From VAZQ01 sp036557705 (GTDB taxonomy: Bacteria > Pseudomonadota > Alphaproteobacteria > Rhizobiales > Xanthobacteraceae), in NCBI GenBank assembly GCA_036557705.1, contig DATBHB010000037.1:62001-126000 (forward strand): a stretch of 64,000 bases of DNA, read 5' to 3'. Both the position numbers and the translations under genes were made by a program. Under the pieces are notes generated by a model. That model worked only from the letters and a program-made list of their open reading frames with translations, made no database searches and was not told the DNA's origin. Positions 7,502 through 16,529 of the stretch are shown here, one piece after another (the stretch's first letter is position 1; each line of letters begins with the position of its first letter).

Positions 7502-9781
7502 TCATCCGCCTACGTTGAAGCCCGCAAGCGCTGCCATGTTGACGAGCTGAGTGTCGCTGGCCGACAGCGGGACGATTTGAACCGGCCGATCGAGGCCGAC
7601 CAGAATTGGCCCGATCACGGTCGCACCGCCCAATTCCTGGAGCAGCTTGGTCGATATTGAGGCTGAATGAAACGCCGGCATGATCAATACGTTGGCCGGC
7701 CCGGATAGACGGCAGAACGGGTAGGCTTGACGCAACTCGGCATTGAGCGCGACGTCGGCGGCCATGTCGCCATCGTACTCGAAGTCGACGTGCCGCTGGT
7801 CGAGGATTCGCACGGCCCCTTGCACATGCGCGGCTCGCTCGCCCGACGGGTGGCCGAAGGTCGAGAACGCCAGCAATGCGAGGCGCGGCTCATAACCGAG
7901 CCGACGGGCGACGCCCGCAGCTTCGATTGCAATCTCGGCAAGCACTTCCGCATCCGGCAACTCCGTCACCGCCGTATCGGCGACAAGAACCATCCGGCCG
8001 CGCGCCAGCACCAGCGAGACCCCGATCACGCGGTGCCCGGGCTTGGGGTCGATCACGCGGCGCACATCCTCGAGTGCGACCGAGAAATTTCGGGTGACCC
8101 CGGTGACCATCGCGTCGGCATCGCCCAGCGCCACCATGCAGGCGGCGAAATGGTTGCGGTCCTGATTGACGAGCCGATGGCAATCGCGCTGGAGAAATCC
8201 TTTGCGCTGCAGCCGCTCGTAAAGGTAATTGGCATAAGCGTCGTTGCGCTGAGAAAGCGCCGCATTGATAATTTCGATGCCGCCGCCGAGCTCTATTCCG
8301 ATACTGGCCGCTGTTGCGCGCACCCGATCCTCGCGTCCGACCAGGAAAGCAGTACCAAGTCCCTGGTGCACGAATGTCGCCGCGGCACGGATGACCTGCT
8401 CCTCCTCGCCCTCGGCAAAGACCACGCGTTGCGGCCGCCGCCGCAAGCGCTCATAGACCCGTTGCAGCAGGCCGGCGACGGGATCGCGCCGGGTTCTGAG
8501 CTGCTGGCGATAGGCTTCCATATCGGCGATCGGCCGCCGCGCGACTCCGGTATCCATGGCGGCCTTGGCGATTGCCGGTGGAATGGCCGAAATAAGCCGC
8601 GGATCGAACGGCACCGGGATGATGTAATCGGGCCCATATTTGGGACGCGTCCCATAGGCCGCCGCCACCTCGTCGGGGACGTCCTCGCGGGCAAGCTCGG
8701 CGAGAGCCCGCGCGGCGGCGATTTTCATTTCCATGTTGATCGTGGTGGCGCGGACATCGAGAGCGCCGCGGAAAATGTACGGAAAACCGAGCACGTTGTT
8801 GATCTGGTTCGGATAATCTGATCGGCCGGTCGCCATGATGGCGTCGCCGCGGACGGCGGCCACCTCCTCCACCGTAATTTCCGGGTCCGGATTGGCCATG
8901 GCGAAGATGATCGGCTCCGGCGCCATCAGCTTGACCATGTCCTGGCTCACCGCGCCCTTGGCGGACAGGCCGAAGAACACGTCGGCATCGATAAGCGCCT
9001 GGCCGAGGGTGCGCGCCGAGGTCTTCACGGCGTAGGCCGATTTCCACTGGTTCATGCCTTCGGTGCGGCCGCGATAGATCACCCCCTTGGTGTCGCACAG
9101 AACCAGATTCTCCGGATCGAAACCGATCGCGCGGAGGAGTTCGAGGCAGGCAATTCCGGCGGCGCCGGCGCCGTTGCAGACGAGCCGGGTCGATTGGATA
9201 TCGCGCCCGGTAAGGTCGAGCGCATTGAGCAGGCCGGCTGCCGCAATGATGGCGGTGCCGTGCTGATCGTCGTGGAATACCGGGATGTCGAGAAGCTCGC
9301 GCAGTTGCTGCTCGATTACAAAGCATTCCGGCGCCTTGATGTCCTCAAGGTTGATTCCACCCCAGCTCTTGCCGAGAAGTTTTACGCAGTTGATTATTTC
9401 GTCGGGATCCTCGCTCGCCACTTCGAGGTCGATCGAGTCGATATCGGCAAAGCGCTTGAACAACACCGCCTTGCCTTCCATCACCGGCTTGGCGGCCAGC
9501 GCCCCGCGGTTGCCCAGCCCGAGAATTGCCGTGCCGTTGGTGATGACGGCAACGAAATTACCCTTGGTGGTGTAGTCGAACGCGCAATTCTCGTCGGCCG
9601 CGATGGCAAGCACTGGGATCGCGACACCGGGCGAATAGGCAAGCGAGAGATCGCGTTGCGTCGCCATCGGTTTGGTGGCAACGACTTCGAGCTTGCCGGG
9701 CCGCCCCTGGCTGTGAAAGAGCAGCACTTCCTGGTCGGTGAAGATTGGACGAATTCCGCGGCTGCCCAATTTTTCCTGCAT
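7502..9781 (-). CDS. maeB: NADP-dependent malic enzyme (MaeB type, malic + phosphotransacetylase-like domains)
   Basis: Converts malate to pyruvate plus CO2 with reduction of NAD(P). 759 residues from the ATG at 9781, preceded by an AAGGAAA ribosome site; the open frame runs 43 codons further upstream without family similarity. The order is N-terminal malic domain (SYSPGVA and the FHDDQHGTA segment), NAD(P)-binding domain (VCNGAGAAGIACLEL), then a C-terminal phosphotransacetylase-like domain ending in the LNMAALAG-like segment (LVNMAALAGFNVGG). This large fused form is typical of proteobacterial MaeB, where the extra domain is regulatory. Confidence 0.95.
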   Translation of the reverse strand: MQEKLGSRGIRPIFTDQEVLLFHSQGRPGKLEVVATKPMATQRDLSLAYSPGVAIPVLAIAADENCAFDYTTKGNFVAVITNGTAILGLGNRGALAAKPVMEGKAVLFKRFADIDSIDLEVASEDPDEIINCVKLLGKSWGGINLEDIKAPECFVIEQQLRELLDIPVFHDDQHGTAIIAAAGLLNALDLTGRDIQSTRLVCNGAGAAGIACLELLRAIGFDPENLVLCDTKGVIYRGRTEGMNQWKSAYAVKTSARTLGQALIDADVFFGLSAKGAVSQDMVKLMAPEPIIFAMANPDPEITVEEVAAVRGDAIMATGRSDYPNQINNVLGFPYIFRGALDVRATTINMEMKIAAARALAELAREDVPDEVAAAYGTRPKYGPDYIIPVPFDPRLISAIPPAIAKAAMDTGVARRPIADMEAYRQQLRTRRDPVAGLLQRVYERLRRRPQRVVFAEGEEEQVIRAAATFVHQGLGTAFLVGREDRVRATAASIGIELGGGIEIINAALSQRNDAYANYLYERLQRKGFLQRDCHRLVNQDRNHFAACMVALGDADAMVTGVTRNFSVALEDVRRVIDPKPGHRVIGVSLVLARGRMVLVADTAVTELPDAEVLAEIAIEAAGVARRLGYEPRLALLAFSTFGHPSGERAAHVQGAVRILDQRHVDFEYDGDMAADVALNAELRQAYPFCRLSGPANVLIMPAFHSASISTKLLQELGGATVIGPILVGLDRPVQIVPLSASDTQLVNMAALAGFNVGG

Positions 9782-9972
9782 GGGGTTTCCTTGCCGCCTG
9801 CCGCGAAGCGCGGCGTGATGGCTGCGAGGACGCAAACTAGCGAGTGGGGGGCATTCGCTCAAGACATGCCTCCTTGTTGCGGCGGCTCCCGCGGCGGCTC
9901 TCGGCCGCATTGAACCGGGGCCGCCGCAGGAGTAATCGGGACTTCGAATCCCTCCTCGATTCTTGGCGCCCC

Positions 9973-10287
9973 ATGATCAGATTCGTCCTGCGCTTTCTCG
10001 GCCTCCTGTGCTTCGCGCTCGGGTTCATTCTGCTGGTCTATGACGGCACCAAGTGGATCGCCGACCAGCACCTGCACATCACCAAGGTGAGCGAGGTCTG
10101 GGTCTCCATTCAGGAGAGCAGTCTGGCGAACCTCCAGCCGGTCGTGGAGCGGATCGCGCCATGGCTGTGGGATCCGTTCACCGTTGGGGTGCTCGACGCG
10201 CCAAGCTGGCTCGTGCTCTTCATTGTTGGATCGGTCCTGCTCGTGCTCGGGCGCAAGAAGCGCCCCCTGATCGGTTATGCACGGTAG
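9973..10287 (+). CDS. Small two-helix membrane protein, unknown function
   Basis: 104 residues starting MIRFVLRFLGLLCFALG. There is one transmembrane helix at about 5-23 and another at about 80-96, separated by a hydrophilic loop and ending in a basic tail. The start at 9973 is chosen because the helix begins there; an upstream in-frame start would add an arginine-rich stretch with no similarity to anything recognised. The stop TAG is the first three bases of the palindromic repeat that follows. No function can be assigned. Confidence 0.65.
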   Translation: MIRFVLRFLGLLCFALGFILLVYDGTKWIADQHLHITKVSEVWVSIQESSLANLQPVVERIAPWLWDPFTVGVLDAPSWLVLFIVGSVLLVLGRKKRPLIGYAR

Positions 10288-10355
10288 CCCGGATTTCGGC
10301 GGCGTCTGACAGTCTCATAGCCGGCCGGCAGGTGAATGCGGCTCAATCCGGGCTA
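10285..10355. repeat. Palindromic repeat (TAGCCCGGATT type)
   Basis: Terminal arms TAGCCCGGATT (10285-10295) and AATCCGGGCTA (10345-10355) are perfect inverted copies. The left TAG is the stop codon of the preceding gene. The same arm recurs at 43059-43218. Confidence 0.8.
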
Positions 10356-10413
10356 CGAATCTGTCCTCTGGTTCGTGGCCGACCTATATTGAAGGCCGTC
10401 AGGAGCACGTCCC

Positions 10414-11076
10414 ATGTTCACGTTCAAGAACAAGCTTGAAATGCCCTCTCGCGAGATGGCGCTGCCGGGCCGGCCGGAGCCGATCCCGACCGCCAAGGAG
10501 CATTTCATCACCCACAAGGCCCTTAAAGGACCGTATCCGGCGGGGTTCGAGACCGCGATCTTCGGGATGGGTTGCTTCTGGGGCGCGGAGCGAAAATTCT
10601 GGGAACTCGGCGACGGCATTCATGTAACTGCGGCAGGGTATGCGGGCGGCTACACGCCCAATCCTACCTATGAGGAAGTCTGTACCGGTGAGACGGGCCA
10701 CAACGAGGTCGTGCTGGTGGTGTTCGACCCGAAGAGGGTTCCCTACGAAAGCCTCCTCAAGACCTTCTGGGAAAACCACGATCCCACGCAGGGGATGCGC
10801 CAGGGCAACGATGTGGGCACCCAATACCGGTCTGGAATTTATGTCCTCGACGAGCGGCAGCGCAAAGCTGCCGAGGCCTCCAAGGCGATGTACGAGCAGG
10901 CGCTCCGAGGCAGGCATTTCGACCCGATAACGACGGAGATCCGCGATGCGCCCCCGTTCTATTTCGCGGAAGGTTATCACCAGCAGTATCTGGCGAAGAA
11001 CCCGATGGGCTATTGCGGGCTGGGCGGTACCGGCGTGACTTGCCCGATCGGAACCGGCGTGGCGGCTGCTGAGTAG
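10414..11076 (+). CDS. msrA: Peptide-methionine (S)-S-oxide reductase MsrA
   Basis: Reduces methionine-S-sulfoxide in proteins, a repair enzyme against oxidation. 220 residues. The catalytic cysteine is in GMGCFWGAERKFW (about residue 54), followed by the family segments GYAGG and GHNEVV. Recycling cysteines lie near the C-terminus in GYCGLGGTGVTCP. The length matches the longer proteobacterial form. It begins MFTFKNKLEMP. The stop TAG lies in the first copy of a GTAGGGCGCAATAG repeat. Confidence 0.96.
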   Translation: MFTFKNKLEMPSREMALPGRPEPIPTAKEHFITHKALKGPYPAGFETAIFGMGCFWGAERKFWELGDGIHVTAAGYAGGYTPNPTYEEVCTGETGHNEVVLVVFDPKRVPYESLLKTFWENHDPTQGMRQGNDVGTQYRSGIYVLDERQRKAAEASKAMYEQALRGRHFDPITTEIRDAPPFYFAEGYHQQYLAKNPMGYCGLGGTGVTCPIGTGVAAAE

Positions 11077-11200
11077 GGCGCAATAGGCCGTAGGGCGCAA
11101 TAGCGCAGCGTATTGCGCCGCCTAGCCCGGGATTGGCGGATTACGCGCGGATTGACAGCGCGCCTAATGCCGCCATCTCGGCCGCGCTAATCCGCCCTAC
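11074..11200. repeat. Compound palindromic repeat between msrA and dienelactone hydrolase
   Basis: Two direct copies of TAGGGCGCAATAG(G/C) begin at 11074 and 11091. The second forms a hairpin GGCGCAATA / TATTGCGCC (11094-11102, 11111-11119). A second hairpin GGCGGATTA / TAATCCGCC (11135-11143, 11188-11196) follows and ends in CTAC. It sits between two convergent genes and may end both transcripts. The arms belong to the same dispersed family as those at 16449, 37516 and 60308. Confidence 0.8.
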
Positions 11201-11201
11201 G

Positions 11202-11873
11202 CTATTTCAGCTGCTTCTTCAGGAACTCCATCGACCGGGTCCAAGCCTGCTTGGCGGCTTTTTCGTTGTAGCTTGCCCGCTCGTCGCAATGGAATCCATG
11301 ACCTGCATCGGGATAGGTGTAAATTTCGGCCTCAGGGCGCTTCTTCCTGATGATCTCGACGTCGCTCATCGGAATGCTCTGGTCCTTTTCGCCGAAATGC
11401 ATCTCTATCGGCACTTTCGGCTTTTCGTCCGCGAATTTTGCGATCTGACCGCCGTAGTAGGCGATAGCCGCCGAGAGCCCGTGAAGACGCGTCGCCGCGA
11501 GAAAAGCAACCGTGCCGCCCATGCAGAAGCCGACGATGGCAACTGGACCTTCCTTCTTCAGTTCGTCGATCGCCGACTGGGTATCTTTCAACATGGCGTT
11601 CCAGTCGGGATTGGCGATGAACTTGCGCGCATTGGCGATCTCGTCGGGGCTGTACCCGCACTCAAAATTCCTTTCGGTGCGGTCGAACAAGGCAGGAGCA
11701 ACGGCATTGTAACCCTCCTGCGCCAGGCGATCGCAGACGGCGCGAATGTGATGATTGACGCCGAATATCTCCTGGATCACCACGATCCCGCCCTTGGCCT
11801 GGCCTTTGGCCTCGGCCCGATAGGCGCCGAGTTGATGCGCATCGGCGGCGGTGAGCCTGAACTGCTTTCCCAC
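11202..11873 (-). CDS. Dienelactone hydrolase family protein
   Basis: Alpha/beta hydrolase of 223 residues. The nucleophile motif is GFCMGG (cysteine nucleophile, near residue 118), and the catalytic histidine is in DAGHGFHC. An aspartate upstream of that completes the usual Cys-Asp-His triad. There is no signal peptide, so it is probably cytoplasmic. Classical members open dienelactones in chloroaromatic degradation, but no other genes of that pathway are adjacent, so the substrate is open. It converges on msrA. Confidence 0.92.
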   Translation of the reverse strand: MGKQFRLTAADAHQLGAYRAEAKGQAKGGIVVIQEIFGVNHHIRAVCDRLAQEGYNAVAPALFDRTERNFECGYSPDEIANARKFIANPDWNAMLKDTQSAIDELKKEGPVAIVGFCMGGTVAFLAATRLHGLSAAIAYYGGQIAKFADEKPKVPIEMHFGEKDQSIPMSDVEIIRKKRPEAEIYTYPDAGHGFHCDERASYNEKAAKQAWTRSMEFLKKQLK

Positions 11874-11909
11874 GATTACCCTCCTGAATTGACTTTAAAG
11901 CTACCGGTG

Positions 11910-12203
11910 TCAGAACGGTCCTGGCCGTTGCAGCTGCCAGTCCTTTTTCCAGCCGGTGAGCCGGCCGTTTCGGAATTGCAGCGCGATTCCGCCGTCAACC
12001 GGATAAAACCCCGGAACCCAGGCAGGTCCGGCCGCAATATAAATCTGGGAGTCCCCGCGTCCGGAATAGTACACAAGCCGTTCGCCCAGCGCGTGGGAGG
12101 CCTCAGCCGGTGTCATGCCGAAGGCGAGCGGCAGCACGTTCGAGCGCGTCGCCCCGCAATAGGCGAGCCAGCAAATGGAAAAGGCGGTGACGAATCGTTT
12201 CAT
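11910..12203 (-). CDS. Small secreted protein, unknown function
   Basis: 97 residues beginning MKRFVTAFSICWLAYCGATR, which reads as a signal peptide. The mature part includes GMTPAEASHALG and PGFYPVDGGIALQFRNGRLTGW, which resembles small lipoprotein-like domains that fold as short beta sheets. The frame stays open far upstream across the opposite gene, but that part overlaps a better supported plus-strand gene, so the ATG at 12203 is taken. It lies 36 bp past the dienelactone hydrolase start on the same strand and may be its upstream operon partner. Confidence 0.6.
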   Translation of the reverse strand: MKRFVTAFSICWLAYCGATRSNVLPLAFGMTPAEASHALGERLVYYSGRGDSQIYIAAGPAWVPGFYPVDGGIALQFRNGRLTGWKKDWQLQRPGPF

Positions 12204-12300
12204 GGCAGCGATCTTCGGGTTACTTTTCCGTCGGCGCAAGCCCGCCTGCTCTAAAGGGTTGACGTTGCCGATGTGTATAACAGGCGATCGGTAACTCGGA

Positions 12301-12960
12301 ATGTTTGCCGCTGAATGCCCGAATTGTGGCGAGCCTGTGGCGACCTTCGCCAAGGGCTGCGCCCGTTGCGGCGCGCCCAACCCCGCACGTCCTGCAGGTT
12401 TCGTCGTCTTCGGCTCTTTGCTGCTTCTACTCGCCGCAATCGCGGTCGCGATTTTCGCCGTCGTTCGCTGGCAGCGGGTTCCGGTCGGAAACCCCGAACC
12501 GGATGCGACGGCAACGAGCGCGGATTTCGCTTGGCTCACGCAGGCCATGAAGGACTGCGATACGGATGCCGCCAAGGCGCCGAGCACTCTGCATTTTCTG
12601 GTCATTCCGCTTGCGGCGGCCTCGGCTGACGACCCGCAATGGCGCAACAAATCTCTCGATGATGTCGGTAATGCCGTGCTCTTGCCGTCGAACGACGCTG
12701 TCGCGGCGCTCAAGAGGGGAGCACTGCGGATTTCCGACGCCCGATACATCTTCAGAGTGCGCGACGACTCAACCAAAGTGATCTTCAAATGGAGCCCGTC
12801 TACCGGTGTCAAACGGTTTTCAGCGCCCGACGCGGACGAGATTGAAGCATTCAAGGTCCAGTTTCTCAGCGGGGACAAGGCAAACGACGATTCGTGGGGC
12901 GCTTCGTTCACTCGTCACAAGGGGACGTGCTATTGGGTCAATGCCATTCTTGGTAATTGA
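12301..12960 (+). CDS. Zinc-ribbon membrane-anchored protein, unknown function
   Basis: 219 residues. An N-terminal zinc ribbon CPNCGEPV…CARCGAP (cysteines near 7, 10, 21 and 24) is followed by one transmembrane helix at about 32-56. A globular domain with KGTCYW near the end follows. Zinc-ribbon plus single-helix proteins of this kind are common but unassigned. The stop overlaps the region just upstream of the NUDIX gene, suggesting co-transcription. Confidence 0.7.
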   Translation: MFAAECPNCGEPVATFAKGCARCGAPNPARPAGFVVFGSLLLLLAAIAVAIFAVVRWQRVPVGNPEPDATATSADFAWLTQAMKDCDTDAAKAPSTLHFLVIPLAAASADDPQWRNKSLDDVGNAVLLPSNDAVAALKRGALRISDARYIFRVRDDSTKVIFKWSPSTGVKRFSAPDADEIEAFKVQFLSGDKANDDSWGASFTRHKGTCYWVNAILGN

Positions 12961-12986
12961 CCGCCAAATGGCCAGAGGAATGCCGG

Positions 12987-13601
12987 ATGCGCAGGGTCGA
13001 GATCATCAGCCGCAGACGGCTGCTTGACGATTTTTTCAAGGTCGAGGAGGTCCGGCTGCGCTTCGAACGCTATGACGGAACGATGAGCGAACCGGTGCGG
13101 CGCCTGAATTTCGAGCGCGGCGATTCGGCTGCAGCGCTGCTGATCGATCCTCGGGCCGGGGTGGTTTATCTGACCGAGCAGTTCAAATACCCCGCCTATA
13201 AGAAGGCGGGCGGGTGGCTGATCGACGTAGTGGCCGGAATGCTCGATGCGGGCGAGACGCCGGAAGCTGCCGTGCGCCGGGAGATCGTGGAGGAAAGCGG
13301 ATTCGAGGCGGACGCACTGGAGCCGATCGCCACTTTCTTTGTGTCGCCCGGCGGATCGAGCGAGCGCATTCATCTCTATTGCGCGACGGTGCGCGGCGGT
13401 CCGCCCCGATCGGGCGGCGGACTTGCATCCGAGCACGAGGACATCAAAGTCATCGCCTGGTCGTTCGATGAATTTCTCACAAAACTGCGTGCCGGCGAAC
13501 TCCAGGACGCAAAAGCGCTGATTGCGGCTTATTGGCTTAAGGACAACCTGGAACGCATCCTGCGCGCTGCGCCCTCGCAAAATGCGGGCGTTGCATCATA
13601 A
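12987..13601 (+). CDS. NUDIX hydrolase, ADP-ribose pyrophosphatase-like
   Basis: 204 residues. The Nudix box fits Gx5Ex7REUxEExGU and covers GMLDAGETPEAAVRREIVEE plus SGF. The length and the preceding segment with AALLIDPRAGVVYLTEQFKYP resemble the NudF/ADP-ribose pyrophosphatase branch, which hydrolyses ADP-ribose to AMP and ribose-5-phosphate. The ATG at 12987 is chosen because AGAGGA precedes it by 8 bases; a TTG at 12957 would overlap the upstream gene. The UbiD-type gene starts 9 bp after its stop. Confidence 0.9.
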   Translation: MRRVEIISRRRLLDDFFKVEEVRLRFERYDGTMSEPVRRLNFERGDSAAALLIDPRAGVVYLTEQFKYPAYKKAGGWLIDVVAGMLDAGETPEAAVRREIVEESGFEADALEPIATFFVSPGGSSERIHLYCATVRGGPPRSGGGLASEHEDIKVIAWSFDEFLTKLRAGELQDAKALIAAYWLKDNLERILRAAPSQNAGVAS

Positions 13602-13609
13602 CCGGGCGC

Positions 13610-15199
13610 ATGGAGCAGGTTGTGGACATGGGCGATAGCGCTGACCCGGGGGCCGTCGAGGCGGCGAGCGATTTCGAGCGGTTTCGGCTGCGCCGATTTG
13701 TCGATGGGCTCGACGCCGGTGAGCTGGAAATCCGCGAGCAGCCGGTCGATCTCGCTGATGTTGCGGCGGCGCTCGAGGGCAATTCCCGTGCCGTGCTATT
13801 CCGGGCAGCTGGCCCGGAGCGCCACGAACTGGTCGGCAATGTAGCAGCCAGCCGAGCACGCATTGCATCCGCGTTCGGAGTCGCGGCGCAGGAGCTGCTC
13901 CCAGAGGTGCAACGCCGGCTGCAGAGCGTAGCGCAGGTGATCGAGGTGACGCGCGCGCGCGCGCCGGCGCAGGAAATCGTCCTCACCGGCGCCGACGCCG
14001 ACCTCACCGCGCTTCCCGTCCATTTGCAGCATGGGGCCGACGGTGCGCCCTATATTTCGGCTTCGATGGACTTCGCCTTCGACCCGAATACCCGGTGGAC
14101 CAATATCGGAATGCGCCGGCTGATGCTGCGCGGGCGCAGGCAAGCGGGGATCGACCTCAATTCGCCGAGCGACCTGCGCGCCATCTACGAGACAAGCGCC
14201 GGCGGCGGCAAAGAGCTGCCAATAAGCTTCGTGATCGGTTCGCACCCTATCGATCACCTGGCCGCCGTGATGCGGCTCAAGACCGACGACCTCGGCCTGA
14301 TTTCTTCGCTGCGCGACGCGCCTTTGCCGGTGGTCAAATGCGTGACCAACGAGGTTCGGGTTCCGGCTGACGCCGAATGGGTGATCGAGGGCTATATCGA
14401 CGCGCGCGGGCACGTCGAACCCGAGGGGCCGTATGGCGAATTCCTCGGTTACTACGGCACAGTCAAGCGCAATCCAGTGTTCCATCTTACCGCGATCACC
14501 CGCCGCCGCGACGCCCTGTTTCAGACCTCGACCATCGGCGGCCGCTGGCTCGGCCGAACCGATACCGCGCAGCTCAACAGCTTGCGTACCGAAGCGATGG
14601 TCTGGCGCGCCCTGGAGACGGCGGTCCGCGAGCCGGTGGCCGTGCATGCCACCACATCGAGCGGCGGTATGTACACGTTGCGCGTCGCGTTGCGCCAACG
14701 GGTGCCGGGCGAAGCCCGCAACGCCATCGCGGCATGCTTCGGCGCGCTCACCAATGTCAAGCACGTGTTCGTCGTCGATCCCGACATCGATATCTTCTCG
14801 CACGAGCAGATGGACTGGGCCTTTGCCACCCGCTTTCAGGCCGACCGAGGGCTTCTGGTGATGGACGGCATGCGCACGGTGCCGATCGATCCTTCGCTGA
14901 TGGGCAGCCGGGTCGGCGCCAAGGCGGGGTTCGACCTGACCTGGCCGGTCGGCGCGGCGGCACGGCTCGAAATGCGGGTGCCGGAGCCGCCGCGCTACGA
15001 CGGCAAGCGCTTTTCTTCGCTCGATGCGGCGCTTGCCGACGGACCGAAATCGTTTGAGGAACTGATGAGTGCGCTCGGTAGCCGCGACGGACGCGAGATC
15101 GTGCGCGCGCTGGAAGCGCTGCGCGCCAAGACCGCTGTCGGGCGCGACGTCGAGGGACGTTATCGAATCGAGCTTCGTCCCGATCCGCTCGCGCACTAA
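13610..15199 (+). CDS. UbiD family decarboxylase
   Basis: 529 residues of the UbiD fold, which uses prenylated FMN for reversible decarboxylation of aromatic or unsaturated acids. The conserved segment EPEGPYGEFLGYYG (about residue 270) contains the family's catalytic glutamate region. FVVDPDIDIFSHEQMDWA is the typical C-terminal part, and MGSRVGAKAGFDLTWP closes the core. No ubiX-type gene for the cofactor is in the window. It may act on a phenolic acid rather than in ubiquinone synthesis, since it is longer than E. coli UbiD and stands beside no ubi genes. Confidence 0.9.
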   Translation: MEQVVDMGDSADPGAVEAASDFERFRLRRFVDGLDAGELEIREQPVDLADVAAALEGNSRAVLFRAAGPERHELVGNVAASRARIASAFGVAAQELLPEVQRRLQSVAQVIEVTRARAPAQEIVLTGADADLTALPVHLQHGADGAPYISASMDFAFDPNTRWTNIGMRRLMLRGRRQAGIDLNSPSDLRAIYETSAGGGKELPISFVIGSHPIDHLAAVMRLKTDDLGLISSLRDAPLPVVKCVTNEVRVPADAEWVIEGYIDARGHVEPEGPYGEFLGYYGTVKRNPVFHLTAITRRRDALFQTSTIGGRWLGRTDTAQLNSLRTEAMVWRALETAVREPVAVHATTSSGGMYTLRVALRQRVPGEARNAIAACFGALTNVKHVFVVDPDIDIFSHEQMDWAFATRFQADRGLLVMDGMRTVPIDPSLMGSRVGAKAGFDLTWPVGAAARLEMRVPEPPRYDGKRFSSLDAALADGPKSFEELMSALGSRDGREIVRALEALRAKTAVGRDVEGRYRIELRPDPLAH

Positions 15200-15331
15200 A
15201 GCGGCCTGCATGCCCCACACCCGCCGCTCCATTTCTCAATCTGGCCCTGTGACTTAGATCGTTGACATCTGGGATCATCCAGTAGAGGATCGAATTCAAT
15301 AAAAGCGGTCCCAAGTCCAGGGAAGGAAACC

Positions 15332-15372
15332 GACCCGGCCTGCTCAACAGCGGCGGCCGGGTCTTTCATTTT
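15332..15372 (+). terminator. Intrinsic terminator
   Basis: A perfect 9-bp stem GACCCGGCC / GGCCGGGTC (15332-15340, 15355-15363) is followed by TTTCATTTT. It lies 132 bp past the UbiD-family stop on the same strand and is the cleanest intrinsic terminator seen in the window. Confidence 0.8.
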
Positions 15373-15466
15373 GCCTGACGGGAGTCATCCACAGATCCGC
15401 TAAATTGAGTTGCGCGAATCACCCATTCGAATCACCACTGAACGGCCATTGGACCGAGGGGGCGCC

Positions 15467-15679
15467 ATGGCCATTCGAAACCTGCGAGAATTAGCCACAC
15501 GGTTCCGGCAAGACGCCGCCGACTGCGAAGAGGCTGCCGGCAGACACATTCTCCCCGATGGCCGCGCTCGATTGCTGAAGATGGCGGAGTACTACTGGGC
15601 GTTGGCGGACAAGATAGACCCGAAGCCGAAACAGGAGTTCGCGCCTGGGGCCTTGGGGCTCAGGCGCGGGGCGGCGTAG
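15467..15679 (+). CDS. Small conserved hypothetical protein
   Basis: 70 residues starting MAIRNLRELATRFRQDAADCEEAAG, hydrophilic and probably helical, with no signal or membrane segment. The ATG at 15467 is preceded by GAGGGG. Short proteins of this type with the YYWALADK segment are frequent in Rhizobiales genomes and have no known role. It stands alone behind a terminator. Confidence 0.6.
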   Translation: MAIRNLRELATRFRQDAADCEEAAGRHILPDGRARLLKMAEYYWALADKIDPKPKQEFAPGALGLRRGAA

Positions 15680-15880
15680 CGCGCCTGCACAGTCGGCAAG
15701 TGCCGACTGGTGTGATGATTACCGCGCACCTCGTTTCCGGCAGCAATGAATATTCACTCCAATTTGGGACATGAAAAGCCAGATCCGAGCCGCAACACAT
15801 CCCTATCCGCGCCTCAGAACTGCCTGATCCTGCAACGATCAGTGTCATTACCGTAGAACGGGGGTAATGGGGGACGCGCG

Positions 15881-16435
15881 ATGAAGATGGCAATGGCGCT
15901 TGCTGCTGCCCTGGCAATCGGTGCTTCGGTCGTGGCGCAAGCGGAGGACATGGCGCAGATGATCTCGCAGTATCGACGCGAGCACGGCCTGCCGCCGGTG
16001 AAGACCGACCGCGAGCTCACGGCGATTGCCGAACGGCAGGCAAAGGCAATGGCCGCTTCCGGCATCATGGACCATAGCGTTGCCGGGTCCTTCGGCTCCC
16101 GGATTTCCGGCGCGCATATCATCGGACTGTCGGGCGAGAACATTGCGGCCGGGAACAAGAGCTGGGCCGAAACCTTGCGCAGCTGGGAAAATTCGCCGGG
16201 CCATAATGCAAACCTGTTACAACCGAGGGCTGACAGCGTCGGGGTTGCAGTGGCCCGCAACGAACAGACTCGCTGGAAGACTTATTGGGCGATGGTGATC
16301 GCGGAAAAGCTGCCCGAAAAGAAAACCGGCGAAATAACAGGAAAACACAGGCTCGCCGCTGCCGAAGCGAGTTCCGACACCTCGGAAAACCCGATCGCCG
16401 CACTCAAGAATTTCGTCTGCAAATACGTGTGCTGA
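15881..16435 (+). CDS. CAP (SCP/PR-1) domain secreted protein
   Basis: 184 residues. A signal peptide ends about AQAEDM (near residue 22). The CAP domain shows the histidine in MDHSVAG, the GENIA segment and SWENSPGHNANLL, the usual signature. The C-terminal tail has two cysteines (FVCKYVC) that could form a disulfide. Bacterial CAP proteins are secreted and their functions are mostly unknown. It is a single gene; a repeat remnant follows. Confidence 0.88.
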   Translation: MKMAMALAAALAIGASVVAQAEDMAQMISQYRREHGLPPVKTDRELTAIAERQAKAMAASGIMDHSVAGSFGSRISGAHIIGLSGENIAAGNKSWAETLRSWENSPGHNANLLQPRADSVGVAVARNEQTRWKTYWAMVIAEKLPEKKTGEITGKHRLAAAEASSDTSENPIAALKNFVCKYVC

Positions 16436-16448
16436 CCGCATCCGTCCC

Positions 16449-16503
16449 GTAGGGCGGGTTAGCATTACTGCGCCAGAAACGTCGTAGGGTGGGCAACGGC
16501 GCC
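16449..16503. repeat. Truncated palindromic repeat arms
   Basis: GTAGGGCGGGTTAGC (16449-16463) and GTAGGGTGGGCAACGGCGCC (16484-16503) match the arms of the repeats at 37516 and 50847, but their inverted partners are missing. They directly precede a broken gene, so this may be a recombination scar. Confidence 0.6.
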
Positions 16504-16529
16504 TTCTCCGATGCCGACCGCTCGAGACA

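Noticed and set aside
9930..9965. GGGACTTCGAATCCCTCC, resembling a tRNA T-arm
   Set aside because: No acceptor, D-arm or anticodon arm can be folded around it.
12204..12911. Upstream extension (to 333 residues) of the small secreted protein frame at 11910
   Set aside because: It lies antisense to a zinc-ribbon membrane protein with clear features, and a good signal peptide starts at 12203.
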